Made by a program: the position numbers and the translations under genes. This document shows positions 63,991 to 64,000 of a stretch of DNA of 64,000 bases, one piece after another; position 1 is the stretch's first letter; each line of letters opens with the position of its first letter. The stretch is taken from assembly GCA_964529975.1 (NCBI GenBank), contig CAZGXW010000003.1, positions 19,064 through 83,063 of the forward strand, in the 5' to 3' direction. A model generated the notes under the pieces. That model was not told where the DNA came from, did not search any database, and saw only the letters and a list, made by a program, of their open reading frames with translations. Source of the stretch: JADFMN01 sp964529975 (lineage in GTDB: Bacteria > Armatimonadota > Fimbriimonadia > Fimbriimonadales > Fimbriimonadaceae).

Positions 63991-64000
63991 AGAGCGCTAT

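Overview
This 64 kb window is a gene-dense, GC-rich bacterial chromosome segment with about 58 protein genes and one tRNA. Most of them are housekeeping genes. The gene set points to a free-living, respiring, probably diderm heterotroph: a SurA-like chaperone, MacA/MacB-like export parts, a flagellin, many secreted hydrolases, and a fatty-acid oxidation set. The mix resembles Armatimonadota (Fimbriimonadia-like) genomes, but this is a guess from gene content and was not tested by any search. Two 100-N runs show that this is a draft scaffold.

Layout. 1-4.9 kb: secreted phosphoesterase (cut by the edge), TlpA-like lipoprotein, a small unknown gene, alkaline phosphatase, a membrane protein. 4.95-14.2 kb: gyrA; a beta-oxidation block (fadN-like dehydrogenase/hydratase, etfB, etfA) reading away from infC-rpmI-rplT, followed by an acyl-CoA dehydrogenase. 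14.2-27.5 kb: envelope protein, glycosyltransferase, Xer recombinase, the livF-rimI-tsaD operon, a MacA/MacB-like pair, tRNA-Met, an M1 peptidase, parAB. 27.6-31 kb: a lone flagellin gene and a glycine-rich repetitive secreted protein containing an assembly gap. 31.1-43.2 kb: isocitrate dehydrogenase, an RmlD-like reductase, a triple-YHS protein, the rpsB-tsf-pyrH-frr-uppS operon, aat, trmFO, leuB. 43.3-57.8 kb: secreted unknowns, YjbQ, accD-accA, PAP2 phosphatase, a GH2 hydrolase with rqcH, membrane dipeptidase, esterase, a monooxygenase-like protein, a solenoid repeat protein, pepF. 57.9-64 kb: Lrp regulator, Eis-like acetyltransferase, trans-sulfuration enzyme, SurA-like protein, mazG, S1/P1 nuclease.

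How genes work together: EtfAB carries electrons from the acyl-CoA dehydrogenase while the FadN-like protein does the hydratase and dehydrogenase steps. AccD/AccA make the carboxyltransferase for the opposite, biosynthetic direction. The rpsB operon couples translation factors with UMP kinase and undecaprenyl-PP synthase. ParAB and a Xer recombinase serve chromosome partition and resolution.

The most unusual content lies between or inside the ordinary genes. Three families of short palindromic repeats are scattered through the window; two copies of one family sit in frame inside trmFO and mazG, and another family keeps its loop but changes both stem arms together. Many first-in-operon genes have a -10 box only 6-10 bp before the start codon, the signature of leaderless mRNAs. 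infC appears to start at AUA. Five convergent gene pairs share exactly four bases at their stop codons.
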